Below, one piece after another: positions 1-7,261 of a DNA stretch of 64,000 nucleotides (position 1 is its first letter; each line of letters opens with the position of its first letter). The translations under genes and the position numbers were made by a program. Source of the DNA: DASYDU01 sp050248495 (GTDB lineage: Bacteria > Planctomycetota > Planctomycetia > Pirellulales > Lacipirellulaceae); assembly GCA_050248495.1 (NCBI GenBank), contig JBFWSG010000005.1, forward strand, positions 62,001-126,000, given 5' to 3'. The notes beneath the pieces are model-generated. The model was given only the letters and a program-made list of their open reading frames with translations, did no database searches and was not told the origin of the DNA.

Positions 1-199
1 ACCTCACTTTCATGCGTACTATCAGGAAGATGTGGCGGTCTTCGGTTTGGAGCCGATTGATTTGATTGCTGGTTCACTGCCGCGACGGCAACGTAGACTG
101 GTAGAAGCGTGGGCGGAGCTACATCAGGAGGAATTGGTGGCTGCCTGGCAACGACTGCAGTCAGGCCAGTCTCCAGTGCCAATCGAACCCTTGGATTGA
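1..199 (+). CDS. DUF4160 domain protein, C-terminal part (5' end outside window)
   Basis: Only the last 65 residues are in the window; the frame is open from base 2 to the TGA at 197-199. The visible part begins PHFHAYY and continues with a GSLPRRQRRLVEAWAELH segment, which is the typical core of the DUF4160 family (small proteins of about 80-90 residues, function unknown). The gene is followed 18 bases later by a DUF2442 gene on the same strand. DUF4160 and DUF2442 genes are commonly found next to each other and have been suggested to form toxin-antitoxin-like pairs, but this is not established. The family call is good; the function is unknown. Confidence 0.75.
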   Translation, partial: PHFHAYYQEDVAVFGLEPIDLIAGSLPRRQRRLVEAWAELHQEELVAAWQRLQSGQSPVPIEPLD

Positions 200-217
200 C
201 CGGACGTACGGACGAAA

Positions 218-520
218 ATGGAATCTACGCACTTGATTTGCCGCGTTACGTCGTTTGAAATCAGCGGTCCGCATCAATTGCGGGTGCGTTTCGACGACAA
301 TACGGAGCAGACCATTGATTTTCTTCCCGTGCTTGGCGGCGAACTGCTAGGACCGTTGCGTGACCGCGCCGTTTTTGAACAGGTACACATCGATCCCGAA
401 GTCCACACGCTCGTTTGGCCTAACGGCGCCGATTTCGACCCGGCAACATTGCATGGTTGGCCGAAATATGCGGCGGCACTCGCGGCTCGCGCCGCCCAGT
501 GGAATCTTGCGCCCACCTGA
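218..520 (+). CDS. DUF2442 domain protein
   Basis: A 100-residue protein with the DUF2442 pattern: an N-terminal beta strand region (ISGPHQLRVRFDDNTEQTID), a central loop with a conserved LRD segment, and a C-terminal VWPNGADFDPATLHGW block, which is the family's most recognisable part. It starts 18 bases after the DUF4160 gene, so the two are probably co-transcribed. DUF2442 proteins are small soluble proteins that may bind DNA or a partner protein; no activity is proven. No strong Shine-Dalgarno site is visible upstream of the ATG at 218, which is the first in-frame start. Confidence 0.8.
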   Translation: MESTHLICRVTSFEISGPHQLRVRFDDNTEQTIDFLPVLGGELLGPLRDRAVFEQVHIDPEVHTLVWPNGADFDPATLHGWPKYAAALAARAAQWNLAPT

Positions 521-579
521 CTTGCCCGAAGGGATTTTCCGACCGGCCCACAGCGGTGTTTCGTGCGGCTGCGGCTACG

Positions 580-591
580 TATAATCGAGGG
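580..591 (+). promoter_or_regulatory. -10 box placed for a leaderless transcript of the aminotransferase gene
   Basis: A perfect TATAAT lies at 580-585 and is followed by six bases (CGAGGG) and then the ATG at 592. With the usual -10 geometry the transcription start falls exactly on the A of the ATG. No good -35 element is visible 16-18 bases upstream (TGTTTC at 557-562 is poor). The GAGGG could act as a weak Shine-Dalgarno site if transcription began further upstream. Confidence 0.5.
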
Positions 592-1767
592 ATGAACGAG
601 CCGAGACGCATTTACCTGGACAACGCCGCCACCACCTGGCCCAAGCCCGAGGCGGTTTACGAGGCGGTCGATCGCTATCAACGCGAGATCGGCGGGCCGA
701 ACGGGCGGAGCGGCTACCGTGAAGCGCTCGATGCAAACTCGATCGTCGAGCGGGCTCGCAAAGGCGTGTCCGAGGTGCTCGGCGCGGACGACCCGCTGCA
801 AGTCGCGTTCGGTTTCAGCGGCACCGACGTGTTGAATCTGGCGATTCGCGGCGTCGTGCGGCTGGGCGACCATGTGGTGACGACGGTTTGCGATCACAAC
901 TCCGTGCTGCGGCCGCTGCGGGCGCTGGCCGAGACGGCCGACGTCGAAGTCAGCTACGTCCCTTGCGACGGCGAAGGCTTTGTCTCGCCGGATGACGTGC
1001 GCGCCGCTCTGCAGCCCAACACGCGACTCGTGGCGGTGGTCCACGCGTCGAACGTCACCGGGGCGGTGCAGCCGATCGCGGCGATTGGACGAATCGTGCG
1101 CGAGCATGGTGCGCTGTTCCTCGTCGATGCGGCGCAGTCGCTCGGCCATTTGCCGTTCGATGTGTCAACGTTCGACGTAGATCTCGTGGCAGCGCCGGGG
1201 CACAAGGGTTTGCTGGGACCGCTCGGCACCGGTGTGCTGTACATGCGGCCGGGCGTCGAGCAGGAACTTGAGCCGCTGCGCTATGGCGGCACCGGCAGCC
1301 GCAGCGACGAAGATCGCCAACCGGAGGAACTTCCCGACAAGTTCGAGCCCGGGAATCATAATCTGCCGGGCCTCGCCGGCCTTGCCGCCGCCTGCGAATT
1401 CCTCGCCAAGCGGTCGGTCGCCGCGCTCCACGAACACCACACCGCGCTCGCGGCCCGCCTGCTGGAGCGCTTGCAATCGATCGAAGGCGTCACGGTCCAT
1501 GGGCCGCAATCGACCGCCAACCGCACCAGCGTGGTAAGCATCACGGTCGACGGCTACGATTCACAGGAGTTGGCCGCGGTGCTCGAATCGGCGCGGCGAA
1601 TCCAATGTCGCGCGGGCCTCCACTGCGCTCCGCGGATGCACGCCGCCCTGGGCACGACCGCCGGCGGCGGCACATTGCGGCTGAGCCCCGGCTACTCGAC
1701 GACGCTCGACGAGATCGACGCCGTCCTCGCGACGCTGGAAGAAGTGGCCAGTGTGTCGCTGAAATGA
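592..1767 (+). CDS. Class V aminotransferase, cysteine desulfurase family
   Basis: A 391-residue PLP enzyme. The N-terminus IYLDNAATTWPKPEAV and the overall layout match the cysteine desulfurase-like group TIGR01977. The Schiff-base lysine is Lys205 in APGHKGLLGP, and the candidate persulfide cysteine is Cys345 in the CRAGLHCAP loop, so desulfuration of L-cysteine is plausible. The ATG at 592 was chosen because the conserved fold starts there and a TATAAT box precedes it; an in-frame start at 457 would add 45 residues that overlap the DUF2442 gene and look non-conserved. It is not near the Suf cluster at 45-51 kb, which lacks its own desulfurase, so it could supply sulfur there, but that is inference. 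Its 3' end overlaps the convergent epimerase gene by 76 bases. Confidence 0.88.
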   Translation: MNEPRRIYLDNAATTWPKPEAVYEAVDRYQREIGGPNGRSGYREALDANSIVERARKGVSEVLGADDPLQVAFGFSGTDVLNLAIRGVVRLGDHVVTTVCDHNSVLRPLRALAETADVEVSYVPCDGEGFVSPDDVRAALQPNTRLVAVVHASNVTGAVQPIAAIGRIVREHGALFLVDAAQSLGHLPFDVSTFDVDLVAAPGHKGLLGPLGTGVLYMRPGVEQELEPLRYGGTGSRSDEDRQPEELPDKFEPGNHNLPGLAGLAAACEFLAKRSVAALHEHHTALAARLLERLQSIEGVTVHGPQSTANRTSVVSITVDGYDSQELAAVLESARRIQCRAGLHCAPRMHAALGTTAGGGTLRLSPGYSTTLDEIDAVLATLEEVASVSLK

Positions 1768-2735
1768 GATGGCGCGATCGGCGCGACTGGAGCACACCGT
1801 TGCCTGCCAAGTAGGTCGCGGAGGGATTCTTCTAGAAGTGGAAATGCGAATTGGAATTGCTCATCGCGCAATCGTCGGGATACCACATAACGTCCATAAA
1901 TCGCTAGTTCTGGATCGGTTCGCATGAACAATGGCGCTCCTATCCGCACCATCCAGGCGTAGGCCGGCAAGCCGATCGGCATTTTCATCACCCGCCGAAG
2001 CGTGCCCATGAACTTTCGTTGCGACACGGGATTTGGCGCTGACGCAACATAAGTGCCCGTGACGTTCGAGTCGTTAAGTGCGCGCTCAACGAGGCGATTG
2101 AAATCCATTTCGTGAATCCAACTCATTCCCTGAGTGCCGGAACCAATCTTGCCACCAAAACCCAAGCGTACGAGTGTCCGTAGCCGCACCAGTGCGCCGC
2201 CACCAGCCCCGCGATCTCTGCCGATCACGAAGCTGGTGCGCAGAATGACGCTTCGCTGCGAGGGAAGTACACTGGAGGCAAACTCTTGCTCCCAGGCCTG
2301 CCCGACTAGCGGCGCTAGCCCTAGTCCCACGGGCGAATCCTCGCTGCAAACGAGACGAGGCGGATCGCCGTAAATATGGGCCGTGCTCATTTGAACCCAT
2401 ACCGGAGGCGGATCATCCAGCGTGCGCATTGCGAGTCCCAGCACGCGGGTGGCCTCGACGCGCGACCTGAGAATTTCATCCTGATGGTCGGGCGTCTTGA
2501 TGCAGTCGACGCTTCTTCCTGCCAAGTTTACTATTCCGCTCGCACCATCAAGCGTTTGACACCACGGCCCAAGACTGCGACCGTCCCATTCCAAATGTTC
2601 CCATGGTCCATCAATCGCTGGACGATTTCGCGACAGGATGACAACCGACCGGCCCAAGCTTGTCAGATAGTGTGCGAGGGATCTGCCGAGAAATCCGCTG
2701 CCGCCGGCAATGACGATACGACCGAGGTTAGACAT
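1692..2735 (-). CDS. TIGR01777-type NAD-dependent epimerase (SDR family)
   Basis: A 347-residue protein of the atypical short-chain dehydrogenase type. The nucleotide-binding glycine motif GGSGFLG is at about residues 11-17, followed by VNLAGRSVD and STAHIYGD segments and a SWIHEMDFNRLV block that is typical of TIGR01777 proteins (relatives of E. coli YfcH and plant division factor GC1). The family normally ends soon after a conserved RDLLG; here the frame continues about 34 residues more, antisense to the end of the aminotransferase gene, so the stop codon may have been lost. Base composition looks lower in GC than the neighbours, which could mean recent transfer. The substrate is unknown. 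Confidence 0.85.
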   Translation of the reverse strand: MSNLGRIVIAGGSGFLGRSLAHYLTSLGRSVVILSRNRPAIDGPWEHLEWDGRSLGPWCQTLDGASGIVNLAGRSVDCIKTPDHQDEILRSRVEATRVLGLAMRTLDDPPPVWVQMSTAHIYGDPPRLVCSEDSPVGLGLAPLVGQAWEQEFASSVLPSQRSVILRTSFVIGRDRGAGGGALVRLRTLVRLGFGGKIGSGTQGMSWIHEMDFNRLVERALNDSNVTGTYVASAPNPVSQRKFMGTLRRVMKMPIGLPAYAWMVRIGAPLFMRTDPELAIYGRYVVSRRLRDEQFQFAFPLLEESLRDLLGRQRCAPVAPIAPSHFSDTLATSSSVARTASISSSVVE

Positions 2736-2940
2736 GGTGGAACTCGCAAGTGTGAAAGCTCAAGGCACTAACTGCGGCTGTTTGGCGCAATTAACTGATT
2801 CCGTTGGGCCAAGCGGCTATGACGCGGCAGAATTGTCATCGCCATCGCTGAGTTCCGTATCCGATTGTCCGCCGCGTGTTATCTGATAGATTGCGTTTCA
2901 GCATTTGGACGGTAGGCACCAAAACGACGAGTCTGTGAGC

Positions 2941-3375
2941 ATGGCGCAAAAGACGGAAGCCAAGGGCGAGCCCTGGTACAAGGATGGGTTGCGGTTTACC
3001 TGCACCGGGTGCGGCGATTGCTGCACCGGCGGGGCCGGTTACGTGTGGGTCAACGGCGAGGACATCGCCAAGATGGCCGCCGTGGTAGGGGTGTCGGTCG
3101 AAGATTTTGAGGACGAGTACGTGCGACGGGTCGGCGTGCGAAAGAGCCTCATCGAGTACGACAACGGCGACTGCGTGTTCTTCGACAACAAGACCCGTAA
3201 GTGCGGCGTCTACGCGGCCAGGCCGCGTCAGTGCCGCACGTGGCCCTTCTGGGACTCGAACATCCGGACGCCCGAATCCTGGGCGGCGACCTGCGAGGCG
3301 TGCCCTGGGAGCGGTAAGGGGAAGCTCCATCCGATCGAGCACATCCAACGCGAGGCAGCGGTAATCCGGATTTGA
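2941..3375 (+). CDS. YkgJ family cysteine cluster protein
   Basis: A 144-residue protein with the family's cysteine cluster: CTGCGDCC near the N-terminus (Cys21, 24, 27, 28) and later CVFFDNKTRKCGVY and PRQCRTWPF, then CEACPG near the C-terminus. These cysteines probably bind zinc or an iron-sulfur cluster; the family (UPF0153/YkgJ) has no firm function. The ATG at 2941 is preferred because family similarity starts just after it; an in-frame ATG at 2905 would add 12 residues with no clear Shine-Dalgarno site. It is divergent from the epimerase gene across about 205 bases. Confidence 0.85.
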   Translation: MAQKTEAKGEPWYKDGLRFTCTGCGDCCTGGAGYVWVNGEDIAKMAAVVGVSVEDFEDEYVRRVGVRKSLIEYDNGDCVFFDNKTRKCGVYAARPRQCRTWPFWDSNIRTPESWAATCEACPGSGKGKLHPIEHIQREAAVIRI

Positions 3376-3568
3376 CGCTCAATCGCCATAAACCATTGTC
3401 TCGTAATTGGTTGCGACGAGTCGTTCCGGCGACGACCGCCCCAAGATGCGCTCGCCGATGGTAAGTCGTTGCAGGCCGGCGATTTAGCTCCAATCGGCCG
3501 CACCTCGCAAATCTGCAGTCCACCCCGTCATTCGGGTGCTTTCGGATGACTGTAGCGACGGCGGAATC

Positions 3569-3597
3569 TTGACACTAAGTGTTGCAACAATTAGACT
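3569..3597 (+). promoter_or_regulatory. Sigma-70 type promoter of the HU gene with an internal palindrome
   Basis: A perfect -35 box TTGACA (3569-3574) and a -10 box TAGACT (3592-3597) are separated by 17 bases. A perfect 10-base palindrome, TGTTGCAACA (3580-3589), lies between the boxes and could be an operator. The predicted start near 3604 gives a leader of about 69 bases before the HU start codon. The rest of the 297-base gap after the YkgJ-type gene shows nothing else I can name. Confidence 0.65.
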
Positions 3598-3658
3598 TGG
3601 AGCGTTGGTGGACTCTCTCAGGGCGGTTGCCAATCGGCACGATTCCGCCAGTTCGGAT

Positions 3659-3664
3659 AGGGGA
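3659..3664 (+). promoter_or_regulatory. Ribosome binding site deciding the GTG start of the HU gene
   Basis: AGGGGA lies eight bases upstream of the GTG at 3673. No ATG is available at the start of the conserved HU fold, so this site supports GTG as the true start. Confidence 0.6.
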
Positions 3665-3672
3665 CGCTCGCC

Positions 3673-4035
3673 GTGACCAAGAAAGAGATCGTCAAAACCA
3701 TCTCCGAAGAGATTGGGATGACGCAGCTGAAGACGAAAGAGATTGTCCAGAAAACGTTTAACGCGATTGTGGACACGCTGGTCGAGGACCATCGGATCGA
3801 GCTGCGGAATTTTGGCGTATTCGAGGTCAAGCGGCGGGCCGCTCGCAAGGCCCGCAACCCGCGGACAGGCGAGAAAGTCTTTGTGCCAGAAAAGTTTGTG
3901 GTGACGTTCAAGCCTGGCAAGGAAATGGAAGAGAAGGTCCGGGAGATGGAGCGGCGGGCTGCGGAGCAGGCAGCTCGCGAGGCTGGCTTCAACCTCACGA
4001 ACGGCCAGCCCGGTGCCGAGCCGGCAGCAGGCTAG
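3673..4035 (+). CDS. HU/IHF family DNA-binding protein
   Basis: A 120-residue nucleoid protein. The N-terminal helices (KKEIVKTISEEIGMTQLKTK), the saddle strand RIELRNFGVFEVK, and the DNA-binding arm RKARNPRTGEKVFVPEK are classic for HU/IHF. The proline in the arm (RNPRTGE) is the residue that intercalates and bends DNA in this family. The usual length is about 90 residues; this one has an additional tail of about 25 residues rich in Glu, Ala and Gly. The start is GTG with a Shine-Dalgarno site eight bases upstream. It is a single gene with its own promoter at 3569-3597. Confidence 0.95.
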   Translation: MTKKEIVKTISEEIGMTQLKTKEIVQKTFNAIVDTLVEDHRIELRNFGVFEVKRRAARKARNPRTGEKVFVPEKFVVTFKPGKEMEEKVREMERRAAEQAAREAGFNLTNGQPGAEPAAG

Positions 4036-4364
4036 TCGGGCTGTCGAATGAGGGCGCCAACTTCTTTGCTGCTAATGCCTTAGCGGCGTTCCGAGCGCGT
4101 GCCGAGGGCCGCCAGCGGTGCCAGCGAGAGGCCGGCAGAATCGCGGTAATCGATAAAGATTGCCCGTTTTTCGCCTTTTAGCTCAAAGATTGCTCTCGGC
4201 GCGTCCGAATCTAGTGGCTATTCTCTCGCCGCTTTTCACCACTCTCATCGAACTACCAATGCCTGGCCCGGCCTGACGAGAAAACTCGCGGTCGAGTGCC
4301 GAGCGATTGAGAAGGAACTAGAGTCGCGCCGGCGGCGCTTGCGCTGCCGTGAGATCGCTGACGT
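4036..4364. other. Intergenic region without recognisable gene
   Basis: About 340 bases between the HU gene and a small exported-protein gene. I see no conserved coding frame or RNA fold. A nine-base direct repeat AAAGATTGC occurs at 4155-4163 and 4185-4193, exactly 30 bases apart; this spacing is compatible with two sites on one face of the helix, but could be chance. Confidence 0.4.
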
Positions 4365-4369
4365 AGGAG
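4365..4369 (+). promoter_or_regulatory. Ribosome binding site deciding the start of the small exported protein
   Basis: AGGAG is placed eight bases before the ATG at 4378, which favours this start over an in-frame ATG at 4339. Confidence 0.6.
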
Positions 4370-4377
4370 ACGCAAGG

Positions 4378-4596
4378 ATGCGTAAGGTATTTTGGGCAAT
4401 AGCCGTGGCGGGAATGTTGTCGGTTCACACCGGCTGCCTGATTCCGATGTATTCGGGCGATCCGGCCCGCCGTGCCCAAGAACTGATCTTCACGTCTGAA
4501 GACCTGCGCAACTTCCTCAACGAGTGGGAACGAATCTGGTTCCTCGACATGCCCAGCCACATGGCGCCGATGCGGACGCACGGGGGAATTATCTAA
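4378..4596 (+). CDS. Small exported protein, possible lipoprotein, function unknown
   Basis: A 72-residue protein with an N-terminal signal sequence MRKVFWAIAVAGMLSVHTGC. The cysteine at residue 20 follows a small residue (Gly19) and could be a lipid-attachment site, although His at -3 makes the lipobox atypical. The mature part carries a RRAQELIFTSEDLRNFLNEW segment and an unusual Met/His/Pro-rich end (SHMAPMRTHGG). Similar short exported proteins ending in a M-x-P-x-x-T-x-GG pattern are, from memory, frequent in planctomycete genomes, but I cannot name the family. It stands alone between the HU and pyrD genes. Confidence 0.65.
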   Translation: MRKVFWAIAVAGMLSVHTGCLIPMYSGDPARRAQELIFTSEDLRNFLNEWERIWFLDMPSHMAPMRTHGGII

Positions 4597-4718
4597 CGCT
4601 TAGGGCGCCGAGTCGCTGTTTCAATCGGCGCGACCGCACGCAGTTTGGTTGTCGTGGCCGACAATGCCAACAGAGTCGTCGAATGACGTTGGGAGTGTCG
4701 CGCCGGCGTCACGCGGGC

Positions 4719-4731
4719 TAGAATCGACGCC
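4719..4731 (+). promoter_or_regulatory. -10 box placed for a leaderless or one-base-leader transcript of pyrD
   Basis: TAGAAT at 4719-4724 is followed by seven bases and the ATG at 4732, so the expected transcription start lies at 4731 or 4732. No Shine-Dalgarno site precedes the ATG, and the -35 region is poor. Confidence 0.45.
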
Positions 4732-5667
4732 ATGCCTGCCGCATCTTCCGCCATTGATCTATCGGTCCAATTGGGCCGGTTGCGGCTGCCTAATCCGATC
4801 CTGGTCGCCTCCGGCACTTTTGGCTACGCCCGCGAGATGGTGGGCCTGGTGGACGTCACGCGGCTGGGCGGCATCTTGCCGAAGACGATCACCTTGGAGC
4901 CGCGCACGGGCAACGCCCCCTGGCGGACGATCGAAACGGCTGCGGGAATGCTCAACTCGATCGGGCTCGATAACGACGGCATCGAGGCGTTTGTTGCGCA
5001 TCATCTGCCGTACTTGAGTTCACTCGGTGTCCCGATCATTGTCAGCATTGCGGGCAAGTCACACGATGAGTTCGTGGCGATGACGCGGCGACTCGCAGGG
5101 CTCGCGGGCATCGCCGCCGTGGAGCTGAACATCTCGTGTCCCAATGTGTCGGGCGGCGTCGATTTCGGCACCGACCCGGCGATGTGCGAGCGCGTGGTGG
5201 CCGATTGTCGCGCTGCGACTGCCACACCCATCATCGCCAAGCTCACGCCGAACGTGACCAGCGTTGCCGTGATGGCGAAAGCCGCGGCCGCGGGCGGGGC
5301 GGACGCAATATCTTTGATCAACACCTGTCTCGGCATGGCGATCGACTGGCGGCGGCGGCGGCCCCTGCTTGGCAACGTCGTCGGGGGCTTGAGCGGTCCC
5401 GCGATCAAGCCGATCGCCCTGCGAGCCGTGTTCCAGGCGGCCCAGGCGGTCGATACGCCGATCATCGGCATCGGCGGCATTGCCACGATCGACGACGTCA
5501 TGGAGTTTTTCGTGGCCGGCGCGACGGCGGTTCAACTCGGCACCGTGAACTTCTACAATCCGAAGGCGTCTATGGAAGTGCTCGACGCGCTGCCGGCGGC
5601 GCTGGACGAGGCGGGAGTGACGGCGGTAGGTGAGTTGGTTGGGACGTTGAACATTAAACGAGATTGA
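4732..5667 (+). CDS. pyrD: Dihydroorotate dehydrogenase, class 1B type
   Basis: A 311-residue FMN enzyme that oxidises dihydroorotate to orotate in pyrimidine synthesis. The N-terminus LGRLRLPNPILVASGTFGY, the NISCPN loop with catalytic Cys136, the KLTPNVT strand with the FMN-contacting lysine, and the GIGGIATIDDVMEF and GATAVQLGT segments near the C-terminus are all class 1 features. A cysteine rather than a serine in the active loop marks class 1; the 1B form normally works with an iron-sulfur partner PyrK, which is not in this window, so 1B is judged from overall sequence only. It is cytosolic. It ends 88 bases before trpS, with a hairpin repeat between them. Confidence 0.92.
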   Translation: MPAASSAIDLSVQLGRLRLPNPILVASGTFGYAREMVGLVDVTRLGGILPKTITLEPRTGNAPWRTIETAAGMLNSIGLDNDGIEAFVAHHLPYLSSLGVPIIVSIAGKSHDEFVAMTRRLAGLAGIAAVELNISCPNVSGGVDFGTDPAMCERVVADCRAATATPIIAKLTPNVTSVAVMAKAAAAGGADAISLINTCLGMAIDWRRRRPLLGNVVGGLSGPAIKPIALRAVFQAAQAVDTPIIGIGGIATIDDVMEFFVAGATAVQLGTVNFYNPKASMEVLDALPAALDEAGVTAVGELVGTLNIKRD

Positions 5668-5688
5668 CGAGGGACAATTTCGGATTGC

Positions 5689-5737
5689 GGATTTCGGATT
5701 GCGGATTGGCAAAAAATCAATCCGCAATCCGCAATCC
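5689..5737. repeat. Intergenic inverted repeat of the GCGGATT/AATCCGC type
   Basis: A perfect 14-base stem, CGGATTGCGGATTG (5695-5708) against CAATCCGCAATCCG (5718-5731), encloses a nine-base A-rich loop. With one mismatch the stem extends to 20 pairs (5689-5737). Each arm is built from tandem copies of a seven-base GCGGATT unit. It fills nearly the whole gap between pyrD and trpS and ends 18 bases before the trpS ATG. It has no T-run, so it is not a standard terminator, and looks like a dispersed REP-like element. Confidence 0.7.
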
Positions 5738-5755
5738 AAAATCCGCGAGCGAACA

Positions 5756-6724
5756 ATGCGAGTTCTCAGCGGCATCCAACCGACCGGCCCGATCCATTGG
5801 GGCAACTACTTTGGCGCGATCCGGCAGTACATCGAACTGCAGGGGAACGAGCAGGCGTATTATTTCATTGCCAACCTGCACGCGCTCACGACGGTCCGTG
5901 ATCAGGAGAAGCTCCGCAAGTACACGTTCGACGTCGCGCTCGATTTGTTGGCGCTGGGACTCGATCCCGCGCGGGCGACGCTCTTCGTGCAGTCGGACGT
6001 GCCCGAGGTGAGCGAGCTCTGCTGGCTCTTAATGACCGGCGCACCGATGGGGCTTTTGGAAAGGTGCCACGCTTACAAGGACAAGAAGGCCAAGGGGCTT
6101 GCGGCCGACGCGGGCCTCTTCACGTACCCCGTGCTGCAAGCGGCCGACATCCTGGCTTACGACAGCGACGTGGTGCCGGTCGGCGAAGACCAGGTGCAGC
6201 ATATCGAAGTTTGCCGCGATCTCGCGGGAAGCTTCAATCACCAGTTTGGCCAGGTCTTCGTGCTCCCCAAAGCCCAAGTGCTCGACTCTTCAGCTCGCGT
6301 ACCGGGGATCGACGGCGAGAAGATGTCGAAGAGCTACAACAACACGCTCCTCGTGTTCGAGGACGCGAAAGTGCAGCGGAAGCAGATCATGCGAATCGTG
6401 ACCGATTCGCGGCCAATGGACCAGGCGAAGGAGCCGGCGGGCGACGTGCTGTATGATTTGTTCGCGCTCGTGGCCACCGAGCCTCAAAAGGAAGAAATGG
6501 CGGCCCTGTATCGCCGCGGCGGCTTCGGCTACGGCGACATCAAAAAGGCGCTTGCCGATGCGGCGGAAAAATACTGGGCCGAGCCGCGGGCGCGGCGAGC
6601 AGAGCTGGCGGCCAAACCGGATTACGTGAAGCAAGTACTCGCCGACGGCGCGGCCACGGCAAGGAAGAAGGCGTCGGCCGTGCTGAAGCGTGCGCAGGAT
6701 GCATGCGGTATTACGGGTTGGTAA
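5756..6724 (+). CDS. trpS: Tryptophanyl-tRNA synthetase
   Basis: A 322-residue class I aminoacyl-tRNA synthetase that charges tRNA-Trp. The HIGH-like ATP motif is in SGIQPTGPIHWGNYFGA and the KMSKS loop is GEKMSKSYNN, both intact. The segments LLMTGAPMGLLERCHAYKDK and VPVGEDQVQHIEVCRDLA are typical of bacterial TrpS. The ATG at 5756 was chosen because the conserved MRVLSGIQPTG start is there; an in-frame start at 5699 lies inside the hairpin repeat and would add 19 unconserved residues. Confidence 0.95.
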   Translation: MRVLSGIQPTGPIHWGNYFGAIRQYIELQGNEQAYYFIANLHALTTVRDQEKLRKYTFDVALDLLALGLDPARATLFVQSDVPEVSELCWLLMTGAPMGLLERCHAYKDKKAKGLAADAGLFTYPVLQAADILAYDSDVVPVGEDQVQHIEVCRDLAGSFNHQFGQVFVLPKAQVLDSSARVPGIDGEKMSKSYNNTLLVFEDAKVQRKQIMRIVTDSRPMDQAKEPAGDVLYDLFALVATEPQKEEMAALYRRGGFGYGDIKKALADAAEKYWAEPRARRAELAAKPDYVKQVLADGAATARKKASAVLKRAQDACGITGW

Positions 6725-6751
6725 GCTCGGCATAATCGCGGAGCCGACGCC

Positions 6752-7249
6752 ATGATCGACGAAATCGTCCACAGTCACTCGCTGGTTATCAACGATCTGC
6801 GACGGTTGATCGACGACGTCCCTGATGAGAAGATGACGATGCAAGTCGACACGGTGGTTAACCATCCTGCGTGGGTCATCGGACATTTGACGTACAGCTT
6901 CGAGGCGATCGGCGGCGAACTCGGAATCACTCCTTGGCTGCCGAAAGTGTGGGCCGGGAAATTTGGGACCGGCAGCACGCCCGTCGCCGAGCGGGAAAGC
7001 TATCCGTCGAAGGTCGACTTGCTGAAATTGCTCGCCGATGCGCAACAGCGCGTTGTCTCACGCTTGAACGCGATTGGAGAGCCGGGGTTGTCCCAGCCAT
7101 TGCCCGATATCCGATACAGGGAGATTTTTCCGACAGTCGGACAGGCCGTGGTCCATGTCCTCACGGCCCATGCAGCTTTGCATGTTGGTCAACTCACCGT
7201 CTGGCGAAGGGCCGTGGGCCTACCTCCGCTGATAGAACCGATCCATTAG
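6752..7249 (+). CDS. DinB family protein (putative metal-dependent hydrolase fold)
   Basis: A 165-residue four-helix protein of the DinB/YfiT superfamily. Histidines suited to metal binding are seen in NHPAWVIGHL (about residues 38-46) and in AHAALHVGQLTVWRR near the C-terminus. Members bind zinc or nickel and include thiol-dependent transferases, but most have no known reaction. A GGAG at 6740-6743 precedes the ATG at 6752, and a CATAAT box at 6731-6736 would give a very short leader. The next gene starts only 12 bases after the stop, so the two may form one transcript. Confidence 0.8.
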   Translation: MIDEIVHSHSLVINDLRRLIDDVPDEKMTMQVDTVVNHPAWVIGHLTYSFEAIGGELGITPWLPKVWAGKFGTGSTPVAERESYPSKVDLLKLLADAQQRVVSRLNAIGEPGLSQPLPDIRYREIFPTVGQAVVHVLTAHAALHVGQLTVWRRAVGLPPLIEPIH

Positions 7250-7261
7250 TCGGGCATAACC

